DNA of 64,000 bases from Paenibacillus sp. SYP-B3998. Its GTDB lineage: Bacteria > Bacillota > Bacilli > Paenibacillales > NBRC-103111. The position numbers and the translations under genes are program-made. The stretch spans positions 1 to 64,000 of the forward strand of contig NZ_JAAIKC010000012.1 in the NCBI RefSeq assembly GCF_010820665.1. Direction: 5' to 3'. How positions within the stretch are numbered: the first letter of the stretch is position 1; each line of letters begins with the position of its first letter. Below, one piece after another: positions 25,689 through 34,415 of the stretch. The notes below the pieces were generated by a model. That model saw nothing but the letters and a program-made list of their open reading frames with translations, was not told the DNA's origin and ran no database searches.

Positions 25689-26438
25689 ATGCTCTACACT
25701 GTGAAGGATGTAGCTGAGTTAGCCAAAGTAACAATCAAAACCCTTTACCACTACCAGAAGATAGGACTACTGCTCCCCTGCAAAGTCAGTGAGGCGGGCT
25801 ATCGGTTGTATGGCGTAGCAGAACTCGAAAGACTGCAACAAATCCTATTTTATAGGGAATTAGATTTCTCGCTTGAAGAGATTAAACCGTTACTGGAGGA
25901 TGGGAATAATCGGGGTGGAATTCTCGCCGCTCAAAAGGAGCTGCTGCTTGTCCGTAAGCTTAGGCTCGAGCTGTTGATTCAAACGATTGATATCTCTATG
26001 AATTGCGAGACGAAGGGAGAAAAAATGAAACCAACAGATATGTTTCAGGGTTTTCAAAACGAGGACGAATGGAAGAGCGCCTTGGCGGAGCAAGATGATT
26101 ATTTGAAAAAGACATACAATTACGATCTCATTGATTCTTCACCGATTGAAGCGAAGGAAATGAACGAAAGCGCCTTGGAAGCACTCCATTTCATGAATGG
26201 CGTTGCTGACGCGCTAAGAACAGGAAAGAAAGTTAACAGCGCCGAAGTACAGACGCTGATTCAGACCCACATCGCGTTCTTAAATGCGCATGGACATGAA
26301 GTAAACCGTGCAAGCTTCGCTGCGCAAACGCGCTTCTTCCTGCAGGATGACTTTCACTGCAGTATGCTTGAGAGCCAGCAGATTGGGCTGGCCTACTACC
26401 TGTGCTTGGCTGCTGAAAGCCACTTGCAGACAACCTAA
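25689..26438 (+). CDS. MerR family regulator with TipAS-type antibiotic-binding domain
   Basis: This 249-residue protein has a MerR HTH (YTVKDVAELAKVTIKTLYHY, residues 3-22, then RLYGVAELERLQQIL) and a dimerisation helix. A TipAS-like C-terminal domain (about residues 115-249) has the sequence ALEALHFMNGVADALRTGKK. TipA-type proteins bind thiopeptides and other amphipathic compounds and activate drug-resistance genes. GGAGGTG lies 7 bases before the ATG. The promoter has the 19-base MerR spacer. The divergent aldo/keto reductase may be a second target. Confidence 0.9.
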   Translation: MLYTVKDVAELAKVTIKTLYHYQKIGLLLPCKVSEAGYRLYGVAELERLQQILFYRELDFSLEEIKPLLEDGNNRGGILAAQKELLLVRKLRLELLIQTIDISMNCETKGEKMKPTDMFQGFQNEDEWKSALAEQDDYLKKTYNYDLIDSSPIEAKEMNESALEALHFMNGVADALRTGKKVNSAEVQTLIQTHIAFLNAHGHEVNRASFAAQTRFFLQDDFHCSMLESQQIGLAYYLCLAAESHLQTT

Positions 26439-26445
26439 GGCAAAC

Positions 26446-26488
26446 AAAGAGCCAACCAAGTCAATCCAATGACAAAGGTTGGCTCTTT
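26446..26488 (+). terminator. Terminator of the tipA-like gene
   Basis: AAAGAGCCAACC (26446-26457) and GGTTGGCTCTTT (26477-26488) form a perfect 12-base stem that ends in T residues. Confidence 0.8.
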
Positions 26489-26606
26489 AACGTGAACGAA
26501 CATGTTAAAGAGATTCGATCCTCTTGCCGAGTATTGGTGCAAGTCTTATGATTGGAGACAACAGGAAGTTCAAATACTCAATTTTCTCAGAGGAGTGTGA
26601 AGACAA

Positions 26607-27761
26607 ATGGTCAGTAAAAGCAACAAAGGGAGAGCTGACAAGGAGAGCCCAAACAAGGGGTGTCGTGTGCTCAGTCCGCGCGCTTTAAACCGCGCGCTTC
26701 TTGAGCGCCAGCTGTTGCTGCGCCGCTCGCCTTTGTCAGTTCCAGATGCCCTTGAGCATCTGGTTGGCTTACAAGCGCAAGCACCCAACCCGCCATACAT
26801 CGGGTTGTGGTCTCGACTCGCTGACTTCCAACCCGAGGCCTTGTCACGGTTAATCCAAGACAGAAGCGCCGTGCGCATCGCGCTCATGCGCTCAACCCTA
26901 CATCTTGTGACGGCCCGCGATTGCTTGGCCTTGCGTCCCGTTCTGCAGTCTGTCCATGAACGCGCCCTGAAAGGAACCTTCGGCAAGCATCTTAACGGCC
27001 TCGACATCGAGGCCCTTGCCGCTGCCGGCCGTAAGCTCGTAGAGACACAGCCGCGCACGTTCAGCGAACTCGGCATGCAGCTAGCTGAGCAATGGCCAAA
27101 TCACGAGCCCGCCGCACTTGCCGCCGCCGTGCGTACAATAGTGCCACTCGTACAAGTCCCTCCTCGCGGCCTCTGGGGCGTGAGCGGACAAGCCAGCCAT
27201 ACCTCCGCTGAGGTGTGGTTAGGACAATCGCTTGCGGCTAACACCTCGCCAGACGACATGGTCTTACGCTATTTGGCAGCCTTTGGCCCAGCGACAATCA
27301 AAGATATCCAGGTCTGGTCAGGTTTGACGAAACTTCGGGAAGTCATCGAACGTCTGCGTCCACACCTGCACTTATTTCTCGACGAGCAAGGCAGTGAGCT
27401 CTTCGACCTGCCTGATGCCCCGCTTCCAGATGCAGGAACCGAAGCACCTGTGCGCTTCCTCGCCGAGTTCGATAACATGCTCCTGTCTTACGCTAATCGT
27501 ACGCGCATTCTCGCAGACAAATATCGCCCCCGGGTATTCACCCAGAACGGTATTATTCACGCGACCCTACTTATCGATGGGTTCGTAAGCGGAACGTGGA
27601 AGATCGAGAAAAAGGCTGACACAACCATCCTTATTATTGAGCCCTTCACCCTCCTATCCTCAAAGGATCAGGTATCCTTGATCGAAGAGGGGACTCGGCT
27701 CCTCATCTTCGCGGCAGCAGGCGCCCCAGCACATGACATCCAAATCATTCCGCCACAATGA
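26607..27761 (+). CDS. Winged-helix DNA-binding domain protein (HTH_42/YcaQ-like family)
   Basis: This 384-residue protein begins VLSPRALNRALLERQLLLRR and has the family segments LEHLVGLQAQAPNPPYIGLW and LMRSTLHLVTARDCLALRP. Sequence such as RPRVFTQNGIIHATLLIDGF lies in the C-terminal part. The family is commonest in Actinobacteria; a relative, YcaQ, is a DNA glycosylase for crosslinks. Codon use here is clearly richer in G+C than in the neighbours (runs such as CTCAGTCCGCGCGC), which suggests acquisition from a high-GC donor. A good ribosome site, GAGGAGTG, precedes the ATG. The function is not established. Confidence 0.85.
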   Translation: MVSKSNKGRADKESPNKGCRVLSPRALNRALLERQLLLRRSPLSVPDALEHLVGLQAQAPNPPYIGLWSRLADFQPEALSRLIQDRSAVRIALMRSTLHLVTARDCLALRPVLQSVHERALKGTFGKHLNGLDIEALAAAGRKLVETQPRTFSELGMQLAEQWPNHEPAALAAAVRTIVPLVQVPPRGLWGVSGQASHTSAEVWLGQSLAANTSPDDMVLRYLAAFGPATIKDIQVWSGLTKLREVIERLRPHLHLFLDEQGSELFDLPDAPLPDAGTEAPVRFLAEFDNMLLSYANRTRILADKYRPRVFTQNGIIHATLLIDGFVSGTWKIEKKADTTILIIEPFTLLSSKDQVSLIEEGTRLLIFAAAGAPAHDIQIIPPQ

Positions 27762-27890
27762 CATCTATTGTCCACGCGTTGTTATCTATACATTTGGAGC
27801 CATTCGCTTACGAGAACCAAGGTGTATTTTGAATGACAGCTTGGTATAATGTATAGAAACTAAACATCGCAAGGGAGACTTCAACCTATT

Positions 27891-28301
27891 ATGGAGCTCG
27901 ATCAACTGATTACTTATAAATTTCGCGAAATTAAAAGCTCACTCTCCGCTTATTTAACTCAAGTTCTTCCAAGCTATCGCATCTCTCCTGTGATGATGTA
28001 CACGCTAGAGTTTCTGCGCAAGCATCCAGACTGCATAGCGGTCGATATTGCCAACGAGTTTGGATTAACACGAGGCGCCGTTACCCAGCTTTTGGATAAA
28101 TTAGAAGAGCACGGACTCGTCGTTCGCAAGCCTCATCCTACGAGCCGCAGGAGTTTATCTATTCAAGTGACAGATCATGGGAACGCATTAATAAATGAGA
28201 TTTTAGCTGCGTATAATAAAAAGATCGAACAATTATTTATCAACTATTCAAAAGAGGAACTTGCAACCTTGAAACAACTTTTAGAAAAATTGCCTTTATG
28301 A
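27891..28301 (+). CDS. MarR family transcriptional regulator
   Basis: This 136-residue winged-helix protein has the MarR pattern: LEFLRKHPDCIAVDIANEFG, LTRGAVTQLLDKLEEHGLV and a basic wing RKPHPTSRRSLSIQVTDHG. A TATAAT (27845-27850) and AGGGAGA precede it. It lies 113 bases upstream of an SDR gene whose promoter carries a 25-base palindrome, so it very probably represses that gene and releases on binding a phenolic or similar ligand. Confidence 0.92.
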   Translation: MELDQLITYKFREIKSSLSAYLTQVLPSYRISPVMMYTLEFLRKHPDCIAVDIANEFGLTRGAVTQLLDKLEEHGLVVRKPHPTSRRSLSIQVTDHGNALINEILAAYNKKIEQLFINYSKEELATLKQLLEKLPL

Positions 28302-28328
28302 TTCCAACGCATTGGTGTTGGAATTTTT
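28301..28328 (+). terminator. Terminator of the marR gene
   Basis: ATTCCAAC (28301-28308) and GTTGGAAT (28317-28324) run into seven T. The stop codon overlaps the stem. Confidence 0.8.
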
Positions 28329-28338
28329 TTATTACCAC

Positions 28339-28385
28339 TTGACTTATTTACTTAATAAATATATTGTTTAGTCATTAAACAATAT
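28339..28385 (+). promoter_or_regulatory. SDR gene promoter with MarR-type operator
   Basis: TTGACT (28339-28344) and TATTGT (28362-28367) have a 17-base spacer. ATATTGTTTA (28361-28370) and TAAACAATAT (28376-28385) form a perfect palindrome with a 5-base centre that covers the -10 box, ideal for repression by the adjacent MarR protein. Confidence 0.8.
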
Positions 28386-28414
28386 AAACTTTAAACACAA
28401 GGAGTGTTCTTATA

Positions 28415-29254
28415 ATGAGCAAAATTATTGCAATCACGGGTGCTTCGTCAGGTATCGGATTAGCTACTGCGCTACGATTCGCTGAAATTGGATGGACCGT
28501 CTACGCGGGCACGCGCCATGTAAAGCGAGATCAAGAGCAGCATGGCGACAAAGCGAATCTTCATTTTATTGAAATGGAGGTTACACAGCCTGAGTCTCTG
28601 GAACGAGCTTTCACGCTAATTGAACAAAAACATGGTCATCTGGATGTTTTGTTTTGCAATGCAGGATTTGGATTTTTGCGTGCACTAGGTCAAGCGACCT
28701 TTGAAGAAATCCAACATGTTTTTGATACAAATGTCTATGGAGTGATGCATACCATTCGCGCTGGGCTCCCGCTCCTTCGTAAATCCGAGGCTGGTCACCT
28801 TATCGCTACAACGAGTGTAGGCGGACTCGTGGGACAACCCTTAAATGAAATTTATTGCGCAAGTAAATTTGCCGTTGAAGGGTTGCTAGAAAGCTTGGCT
28901 ACCTACTACAAACCTACATTTAACGTAGATGTCACGCTAGTTGAACCAGGCGCTATCGCGACTAATTTTAACAGTACGGTGCTCGCACACGTTGAGAAAA
29001 CCGGCGGTCTTCGGGACGATGAATACAAGCCCGTTTTAGATACGTATATCGACACGTACTCCAAGCGAAACTTCGTAGCGCAAACCTCGGAATCTGTCGC
29101 TGAAGTCATGCTGAAGCTAGTAAATATGGAAACCAAACCGCTGCGCATTCGCACCTCCGAGCAGGCCGAAGCCTTTGTTCAATACAAAGTCAGCCAAGAT
29201 CCTACCGGTTTGGAAGGTATGTTGCGCACGCGTAAGCTGCAATTGAATATGTAG
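28415..29254 (+). CDS. Short-chain dehydrogenase/reductase (SDR)
   Basis: This 279-residue classical SDR has the cofactor motif ITGASSGIGLATALRF (residues 6-21), LDVLFCNAGFGF, an active-site serine in IATTSVGG, and catalytic YCASKFAVEG (Tyr and Lys). AAGGAG precedes the ATG. It should reduce a carbonyl or oxidise an alcohol with NAD(P). The operator palindrome over its promoter ties it to the MarR gene just upstream. Substrate unknown. Confidence 0.93.
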   Translation: MSKIIAITGASSGIGLATALRFAEIGWTVYAGTRHVKRDQEQHGDKANLHFIEMEVTQPESLERAFTLIEQKHGHLDVLFCNAGFGFLRALGQATFEEIQHVFDTNVYGVMHTIRAGLPLLRKSEAGHLIATTSVGGLVGQPLNEIYCASKFAVEGLLESLATYYKPTFNVDVTLVEPGAIATNFNSTVLAHVEKTGGLRDDEYKPVLDTYIDTYSKRNFVAQTSESVAEVMLKLVNMETKPLRIRTSEQAEAFVQYKVSQDPTGLEGMLRTRKLQLNM

Positions 29255-29289
29255 GATGTCGAAAACTATCAACCCCTTATCTTAAAATG

Positions 29290-29335
29290 GAAAACAAGAA
29301 AACCGATGGCAGGAGCCAGCGGTTTTCTTGTTTTC
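29290..29335. terminator. Bidirectional terminator between SDR and ileS
   Basis: GAAAACAAGAAAACCG (29290-29305) pairs perfectly with CGGTTTTCTTGTTTTC (29320-29335), with an inner GGC/GCC pairing. It lies between converging genes. Confidence 0.85.
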
Positions 29336-29352
29336 TGTCTTATTCAATCTGC

Positions 29353-32300
29353 TTATTCTATTAGCAGACGGAAGCTTTTATCCCCAATCGAAATCAGCTC
29401 CATCTCCTGTTCATTCGCATATCTAACACTTGCGAGGAGCACATTCTCTTGTAGAACCTCATCGAAACGCTCTAATGCTTCCTTCAAATAAGCATCCACA
29501 TCAAGAACAAGATTTACTCGTTTTTCAATCGGCAAGGCTAACTTTTTACGGTAATCCTGAATGGCGCGTATAACCTCACGCACAACCCCTTCTTGCTCCA
29601 ATTCCTTGGTAATCGTTGTTTGGAAAGTAACGGTCATTTGGTAACCAGAGGCTGAAGCGAAACCTTCTACTGCATGTTTTTCAACAAGCAATTCATCCAT
29701 TGTAATCCGGAAAGATTCTCCCTCCATGACTACCTCTAAGCCCCCATCGTCAACTACCTGTTTGGTCTCGGTAGCGGACAATTGCTTCAAATGGTTTTGT
29801 ATGGCCCCTACGAATTTACCGTACTTTTTACCCGCTACCTTCAGGTTTAGCTTTAAGCTGAACCGAACAAACCCGCTGTCACTTTGATCCATTCGAATGA
29901 CTTTGACATTGATTTCGTCCTTAATGATAGCTTCAAACGGACTTAGATTACAATCGCGCTCCAATGAGATAATCATTTCTGACAAAGGTTGGCGCGTCTT
30001 AATGCCGGTTTCATTACGAATGTTACGAGCCAGCTCGACGATTTGAATCACAGTCTTCATATCATTTTCAAGCGTTTCGTCGATTAGAGCCTGTTCAACC
30101 CTCGGATAATCAGTTACATGGACGCTTCCTTCGCCGCCAAGATTCCCGTGAAGATCATCCGCTATTAATGGCGCATACGGCGCGATAATCCGCGCTAGCG
30201 TCAGGAGGACATCACGTAGTGTTTGATAAGCCGAAACTTTATCCACAGACATTTCACTGCTCCAGAAACGGTCACGAGATCGTCTGATATACCAATTGCT
30301 AAGCTCATCGACGAAGGATTCGATTAGTTTGGCCGGATTCATAAAATCATTGACCTCTAGTCCCTTTAATACATGCTGTAGGGTGCTGTTCAGCCTAGAC
30401 AAAATCCAACGATCTAATAAGTTCTCAGAAACTAAGGGAGCATGCTCCTCGTACTTGTATTGATCGATCGTTGCATATAGCGCATAGAAAGCATGCGTAT
30501 TATTGATGGTGTCGATAACTTTCGACTTTGCTTCCGCCACGATTTGCTTAGAGAAACGTTTGCTATTCCAAGGAGCGCTATCCGATAGCAGCGCCCAACG
30601 TAAAGCGTCCGTACCGAATTCATTGATGATGTCCCAAGGATCGATGACATTGCCTTTGCTCTTGGACATTTTTTGCCCGTTCTCATCCAGTACATGACCA
30701 GTTGACATAACAGCCTTGTAAGGCGCTTTACCATTGTAGAGCGTTGAAACAGCCAACAAACTGAAGAACCAACCTCTGGTTTGGTCGATCCCTTCACAGA
30801 TCATGTCAGCAGGATACTGCTCTTGGAAAACCTTCTCATCGCCAAATGGATGGTGATACTGCGCGAAAGGCATAGAGCCGCTGTCAAACCAAACGTCAAT
30901 GACTTCGGATGTTCTATCCATTGTACCGCCGCAAGCGCAGCGAAGCTTCACGGTATCAACGTAAGGCTTATGAAGCTCCAGATTATCATCCAGTGGGTGT
31001 ATGGATTTATCTTGCAGATCTTTACGACTTCCTGGCGCATACTCAGATCCGCAGTCTTGGCATAACCAAACATTAAGCGGAGTGCCCCAGTAGCGATTTC
31101 TACTAATATTCCAATCTACAAGATCTTCAAGAAACTTGCCAAATCGTCCTTCCTTAATGTGAGACGGGTACCAGGAGATGTTGTTATTGTTCTCGATTAA
31201 CTGCTCCTTAACGGCTGTCGTTTTGATAAACCAACTTTCCATCGCATAGTAGAGCAAGGGTGATTTACAACGCCAGCAGAACGGATAGCTATGCTCATAA
31301 CGCTCCTTAGCAAATAGCAGATTGCGTTCGGACAATTTTTTCACGATATCGATATCGCAATCTTTGACGAAGCGTCCGGCGAAATCGGCGATTTGGTCAG
31401 TGTAACATCCAGCCAAGTTAACTACGTTCACGAAATCAAGCTCATGCTGACGAGCTGTCCGGTAATCGTCTTCCCCGTGAGCCGGAGCAATATGAACGAT
31501 ACCCGTCCCACTTGAATCGCTGACATACTCTGCATCTACAACAATATGCCCTTTATTGACTTGGATATCGTCAAAAGGCGGCTCGTAAGACATACCTACA
31601 AATTCCGATCCTTTATGCGTAGATACAATCTCGTACTCTTCCTTCATGACTTTTTCCACGAGATTCTTTGCTACGATGTATACTTCATTATTCTTTTTGA
31701 CTTTGACATAGTCGATATCTTTATTGACTGCTAAGGCAATGTTTGCAGGAAGCGTCCAAGGCGTTGTCGTCCATGCCAGAAAAATGCCTTCGCCGTTTTT
31801 ACTTCTGAACTTGACGGTGGCACTCAAATCTTTGACATCCTCATAGCCTTGGGCTACTTCATGAGAACTGAGTGTCGTTTGGCAGCAAGGACAATACGGG
31901 CTCACGCGATGGCCTTTGTATAGAAGCTCTTTTTTATGGATTTCAGATAAAATGTGCCAAACACTCTCGATGTAACCATTCGTCAGTGTAATATACGGAT
32001 TATCCATATCCGTCCAGTAAGCAATCGCTTCGGTCAGCTCCCGCCACTGCTTCTCGTACTCGAACACACTGCTTTTACATTTCTCGACGAACTCTGCTAC
32101 GCCATATTTCTCGATCTCCTGTTTCCCGGAGATGCCCAACTGCTTCTCTACCCCGAGCTCGACTGGGAGACCATGCGTATCCCAACCCGCTTTACGGATA
32201 ACACGGAAGCCTGACATTGTTTTGTAACGACAGATGAAATCTTTGATAACGCGGCCAAGCACATGACCGATATGCGGCTTACCGTTGGCCGTAGGAGGTC

Positions 32301-32433
32301 CTTCATAAAAGACGAAATGAGGCTTGCCTACTCGATTTTCAATCGACTGACCGAACGTGCCCTCCTTTTGCCATTGCTCAAGCACGCGCAGCTCACGAGT
32401 CCTCGCTTTTTCCTTCACATCCACTTTTTTCAT
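29353..32433 (-). CDS. ileS: Isoleucyl-tRNA synthetase, eukaryotic-like type 2 (IleS2)
   Basis: The start MKKVDVKEKA (ATG 32433, GAGAGG 9 bases upstream) is preferred to codons upstream in the frame. The 1026-residue class Ia enzyme attaches isoleucine to tRNA-Ile. HIGH lies at residues 54-57 inside GPPTANGKPHIGHVLG, and the KMSKS motif (QKMSKSKGNVIDPW) near residue 588. A CP1 editing domain lies between them and an anticodon-binding domain follows. Length and motif context (GKPHIGH rather than the GDIHIGH of ordinary bacterial IleS of about 920 residues) mark it as type 2, which tolerates mupirocin. A T-box leader precedes it. Confidence 0.95.
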   Translation of the reverse strand: MKKVDVKEKARTRELRVLEQWQKEGTFGQSIENRVGKPHFVFYEGPPTANGKPHIGHVLGRVIKDFICRYKTMSGFRVIRKAGWDTHGLPVELGVEKQLGISGKQEIEKYGVAEFVEKCKSSVFEYEKQWRELTEAIAYWTDMDNPYITLTNGYIESVWHILSEIHKKELLYKGHRVSPYCPCCQTTLSSHEVAQGYEDVKDLSATVKFRSKNGEGIFLAWTTTPWTLPANIALAVNKDIDYVKVKKNNEVYIVAKNLVEKVMKEEYEIVSTHKGSEFVGMSYEPPFDDIQVNKGHIVVDAEYVSDSSGTGIVHIAPAHGEDDYRTARQHELDFVNVVNLAGCYTDQIADFAGRFVKDCDIDIVKKLSERNLLFAKERYEHSYPFCWRCKSPLLYYAMESWFIKTTAVKEQLIENNNNISWYPSHIKEGRFGKFLEDLVDWNISRNRYWGTPLNVWLCQDCGSEYAPGSRKDLQDKSIHPLDDNLELHKPYVDTVKLRCACGGTMDRTSEVIDVWFDSGSMPFAQYHHPFGDEKVFQEQYPADMICEGIDQTRGWFFSLLAVSTLYNGKAPYKAVMSTGHVLDENGQKMSKSKGNVIDPWDIINEFGTDALRWALLSDSAPWNSKRFSKQIVAEAKSKVIDTINNTHAFYALYATIDQYKYEEHAPLVSENLLDRWILSRLNSTLQHVLKGLEVNDFMNPAKLIESFVDELSNWYIRRSRDRFWSSEMSVDKVSAYQTLRDVLLTLARIIAPYAPLIADDLHGNLGGEGSVHVTDYPRVEQALIDETLENDMKTVIQIVELARNIRNETGIKTRQPLSEMIISLERDCNLSPFEAIIKDEINVKVIRMDQSDSGFVRFSLKLNLKVAGKKYGKFVGAIQNHLKQLSATETKQVVDDGGLEVVMEGESFRITMDELLVEKHAVEGFASASGYQMTVTFQTTITKELEQEGVVREVIRAIQDYRKKLALPIEKRVNLVLDVDAYLKEALERFDEVLQENVLLASVRYANEQEMELISIGDKSFRLLIE

Positions 32434-32480
32434 GTATACCATCCTCTCTCTTCGGAACCACAATCACTTTTGAAAAACAC

Positions 32481-32770
32481 AAAAAAATCCCGTCCCGTAA
32501 GGGACGAGATTATCTCTCGCGATACCACCCTAATTCCGCAACGATTATATCCAGTATAATCTTACGGCGCCTCCACTACGCACCAGCATACGTGTCCCTT
32601 GTAACGGCGGGATCCCGGGTCAGCTTAGTAGTTGCTTCAGCTTTCCTTCTCGGAGAGGATTTTCAGTTAAGTCTTGAACGTCGGCTTTCAGCACATGGCC
32701 AACTCTCTGGAGAACAAGGATTTAACGTACTCTTTCTCGTCAATGAATTTGAATAGATCATTCAATTCGT
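32481..32770 (-). promoter_or_regulatory. T-box riboswitch (isoleucine) with terminator
   Basis: On the minus strand the leader holds the T-box sequence GGGTGGTATCGCG (32518-32530). An intrinsic terminator follows (stem CGTCCC/GGGACG at 32491-32506, then seven T at 32481-32487). Uncharged tRNA-Ile would pair with the T-box and favour the antiterminator, raising ileS expression. A candidate specifier codon ATC lies at 32658-32660. The stem I start near 32770 is approximate. Confidence 0.88.
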
Positions 32771-32846
32771 TTTTACTTTCAATTAGTTTATATTTACACC
32801 AACCGCAATGAATTGTCAACTAGTGATCGCTCACTTGTCTTCATCC

Positions 32847-33164
32847 CTACCCTTTAATGCATTGCTCCAGATGCTCCACATCCCTAATCCCCAAGCTTAC
32901 TAACGCGTCACCAACATCCATAGTTACATTCGAAATAAACCACATGCTTGTGCTTGGAATTAACGACCGTTTATATTCACTAAATAGTGCAGTTCTATAT
33001 GTTTTAAGAACCGACATGAACTCAACGGTCGGAGGTGTAAATGTACGAATTCCTGAAACGATGCCAAAAAAAGTCTTCACCTCATGGATGTCAATTCCTG
33101 TGCGATCCAATTTCCTAATCATTTCAAAAAACTTATCAATGATATCCTGTCTATTTGAGATCAT
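32847..33164 (-). CDS. Hypothetical protein
   Basis: I do not recognise this 105-residue protein. The start ATG 33164 is preceded by AAGGTG 7 bases upstream; the frame is open 16 codons further. It begins MISNRQDIIDKFFEMIRKLD and ends LGIRDVEHLEQCIKG. It has no signal peptide, membrane segment or known motif. The opposite strand is also open here (32857-33237), but without a comparable ribosome site, so I prefer the minus strand. It is upstream of the ileS leader and probably transcribed separately. Confidence 0.45.
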   Translation of the reverse strand: MISNRQDIIDKFFEMIRKLDRTGIDIHEVKTFFGIVSGIRTFTPPTVEFMSVLKTYRTALFSEYKRSLIPSTSMWFISNVTMDVGDALVSLGIRDVEHLEQCIKG

Positions 33165-33288
33165 TATTGTCACCTTGCTCTCATTTTCATTGTCACCTGA
33201 CAAACTTACCATAAAAGTGAAGCCATGTGTAAGATAAACAAATTTACTCTCGAAATTCGCGGAATACTAGAATGATTATGAATTTGAA

Positions 33289-33326
33289 AAATGCAGCCTT
33301 CTCTCCTCACGAGATGTGCTGCATTT
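33289..33326 (-). terminator. Terminator of the DUF418 gene
   Basis: AAATGCAGC and GCTGCATTT (33289-33297, 33318-33326) form a 9-base stem followed on the minus strand by TTTTC. Confidence 0.7.
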
Positions 33327-33388
33327 CTTTGTAATTCATGCCAAGCCGCGTTTCTTCAGAGTAACCTTGTCTCTAAAAAAGGAACTGT

Positions 33389-34381
33389 TTAGCTTGGCTG
33401 ATTATAGCTATCCATTTTTTCGTATTTTCTTGGTAATTTCCCGTAGGTTCCCATTCGCCAGAGCCATTCCATGGGGCCGTGATTAAATTTGTTCAACCAG
33501 ATCGCGCTATACACCATTTGTACCAGCAATATGCCCAAACAAATCAGCATAAGTGTCCAGACATGAACATGATTATTCAGCTTGAATAAGGAGCTTATGG
33601 ATAAGATAAGAATGGTTTGAACCACATAATTAGTTAAAGCCATTCTCCCCAAATATTTTAATGGAGCTAACCATTTCCTCATCACTTCGTGTTCAAGTAA
33701 TAACGTAAGCGAACTGACGTAACAAACACTCATAAACAAGCCGCCTACCAGCATGCCAGAATCCAGCAATCCTGTTTTTTCGATAATTATATATTGCGCA
33801 TACATCGCAAAGGGAACGAGCAATAATGAGATCCGTTGGACTACCCGTATTTGCTTCTTGTAGGCATCAATTTTCCTAAAGAGATCGAGCTGGCCTGCAC
33901 ACAAGCCTAATAAAAACATGCCTAGAATCGCAAATAGATAGCCTATCCAAAAAGCACCGACTAGCACAATCATAGCAACAATAAAATTAGTTCTTGGCTT
34001 CAAACGATAAAAGGGAATTAAAATGAACCCGATGATCGCATAATAGAATAAAGCTTCTCCAGACTGAAATTGATGATGAATCCAACCAAAAACCAAGAGA
34101 ATGAGAAGTCTTCTAATAAATAACTTGTTGCCGCTTTCGCCTCGTGCTTTGGCACGTGAGACAAACAAATAAAAGCCAATCCCGAACAAGAAGGAGAAAA
34201 TAACATAGAATCGCTGAAAGACAGCGTAATCCAGAAACCTATTCACATAAAAATCGAGGGAGCTATCATAGTCGGCCGCTTCCCTGAGTGAAATAGCATC
34301 CACCATCTGGGTAATGTTGATCAAAATAATGCCGATTAGCGCAAATCCCCGTAAATAATCCAAAGTATCTATCCGCTTCAT
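33389..34381 (-). CDS. DUF418 domain membrane protein
   Basis: This 330-residue integral membrane protein has about nine hydrophobic segments. It begins with the typical RIDTLDYLRGFALIGIILIN sequence and has a C-terminal DUF418 region (ALTNYVVQTILILSISSLF, then a WLWRMGTYGKLP end). Bacillus YxaH/YrkO are relatives, function unknown; the fold resembles acyltransferase-3-type membrane proteins. A four-codon ORF (ATG AAT AAA GGA TGA) behind a GAGAGG site overlaps its ATG and may aid initiation. It follows the Bce-type permease by 34 bases and so belongs to that transcription unit. Confidence 0.88.
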   Translation of the reverse strand: MKRIDTLDYLRGFALIGIILINITQMVDAISLREAADYDSSLDFYVNRFLDYAVFQRFYVIFSFLFGIGFYLFVSRAKARGESGNKLFIRRLLILLVFGWIHHQFQSGEALFYYAIIGFILIPFYRLKPRTNFIVAMIVLVGAFWIGYLFAILGMFLLGLCAGQLDLFRKIDAYKKQIRVVQRISLLLVPFAMYAQYIIIEKTGLLDSGMLVGGLFMSVCYVSSLTLLLEHEVMRKWLAPLKYLGRMALTNYVVQTILILSISSLFKLNNHVHVWTLMLICLGILLVQMVYSAIWLNKFNHGPMEWLWRMGTYGKLPRKYEKMDSYNQPS

Positions 34382-34415
34382 CCTTTATTCATATCCTCTC
34401 TATCTTTAGAAAAGC

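Noticed and set aside
32857-33237. 126-codon plus-strand frame opposite the hypothetical gene at 32847-33164
   Set aside because: No ribosome site was found, whereas the minus-strand frame has AAGGTG at correct distance. Both are uncertain.
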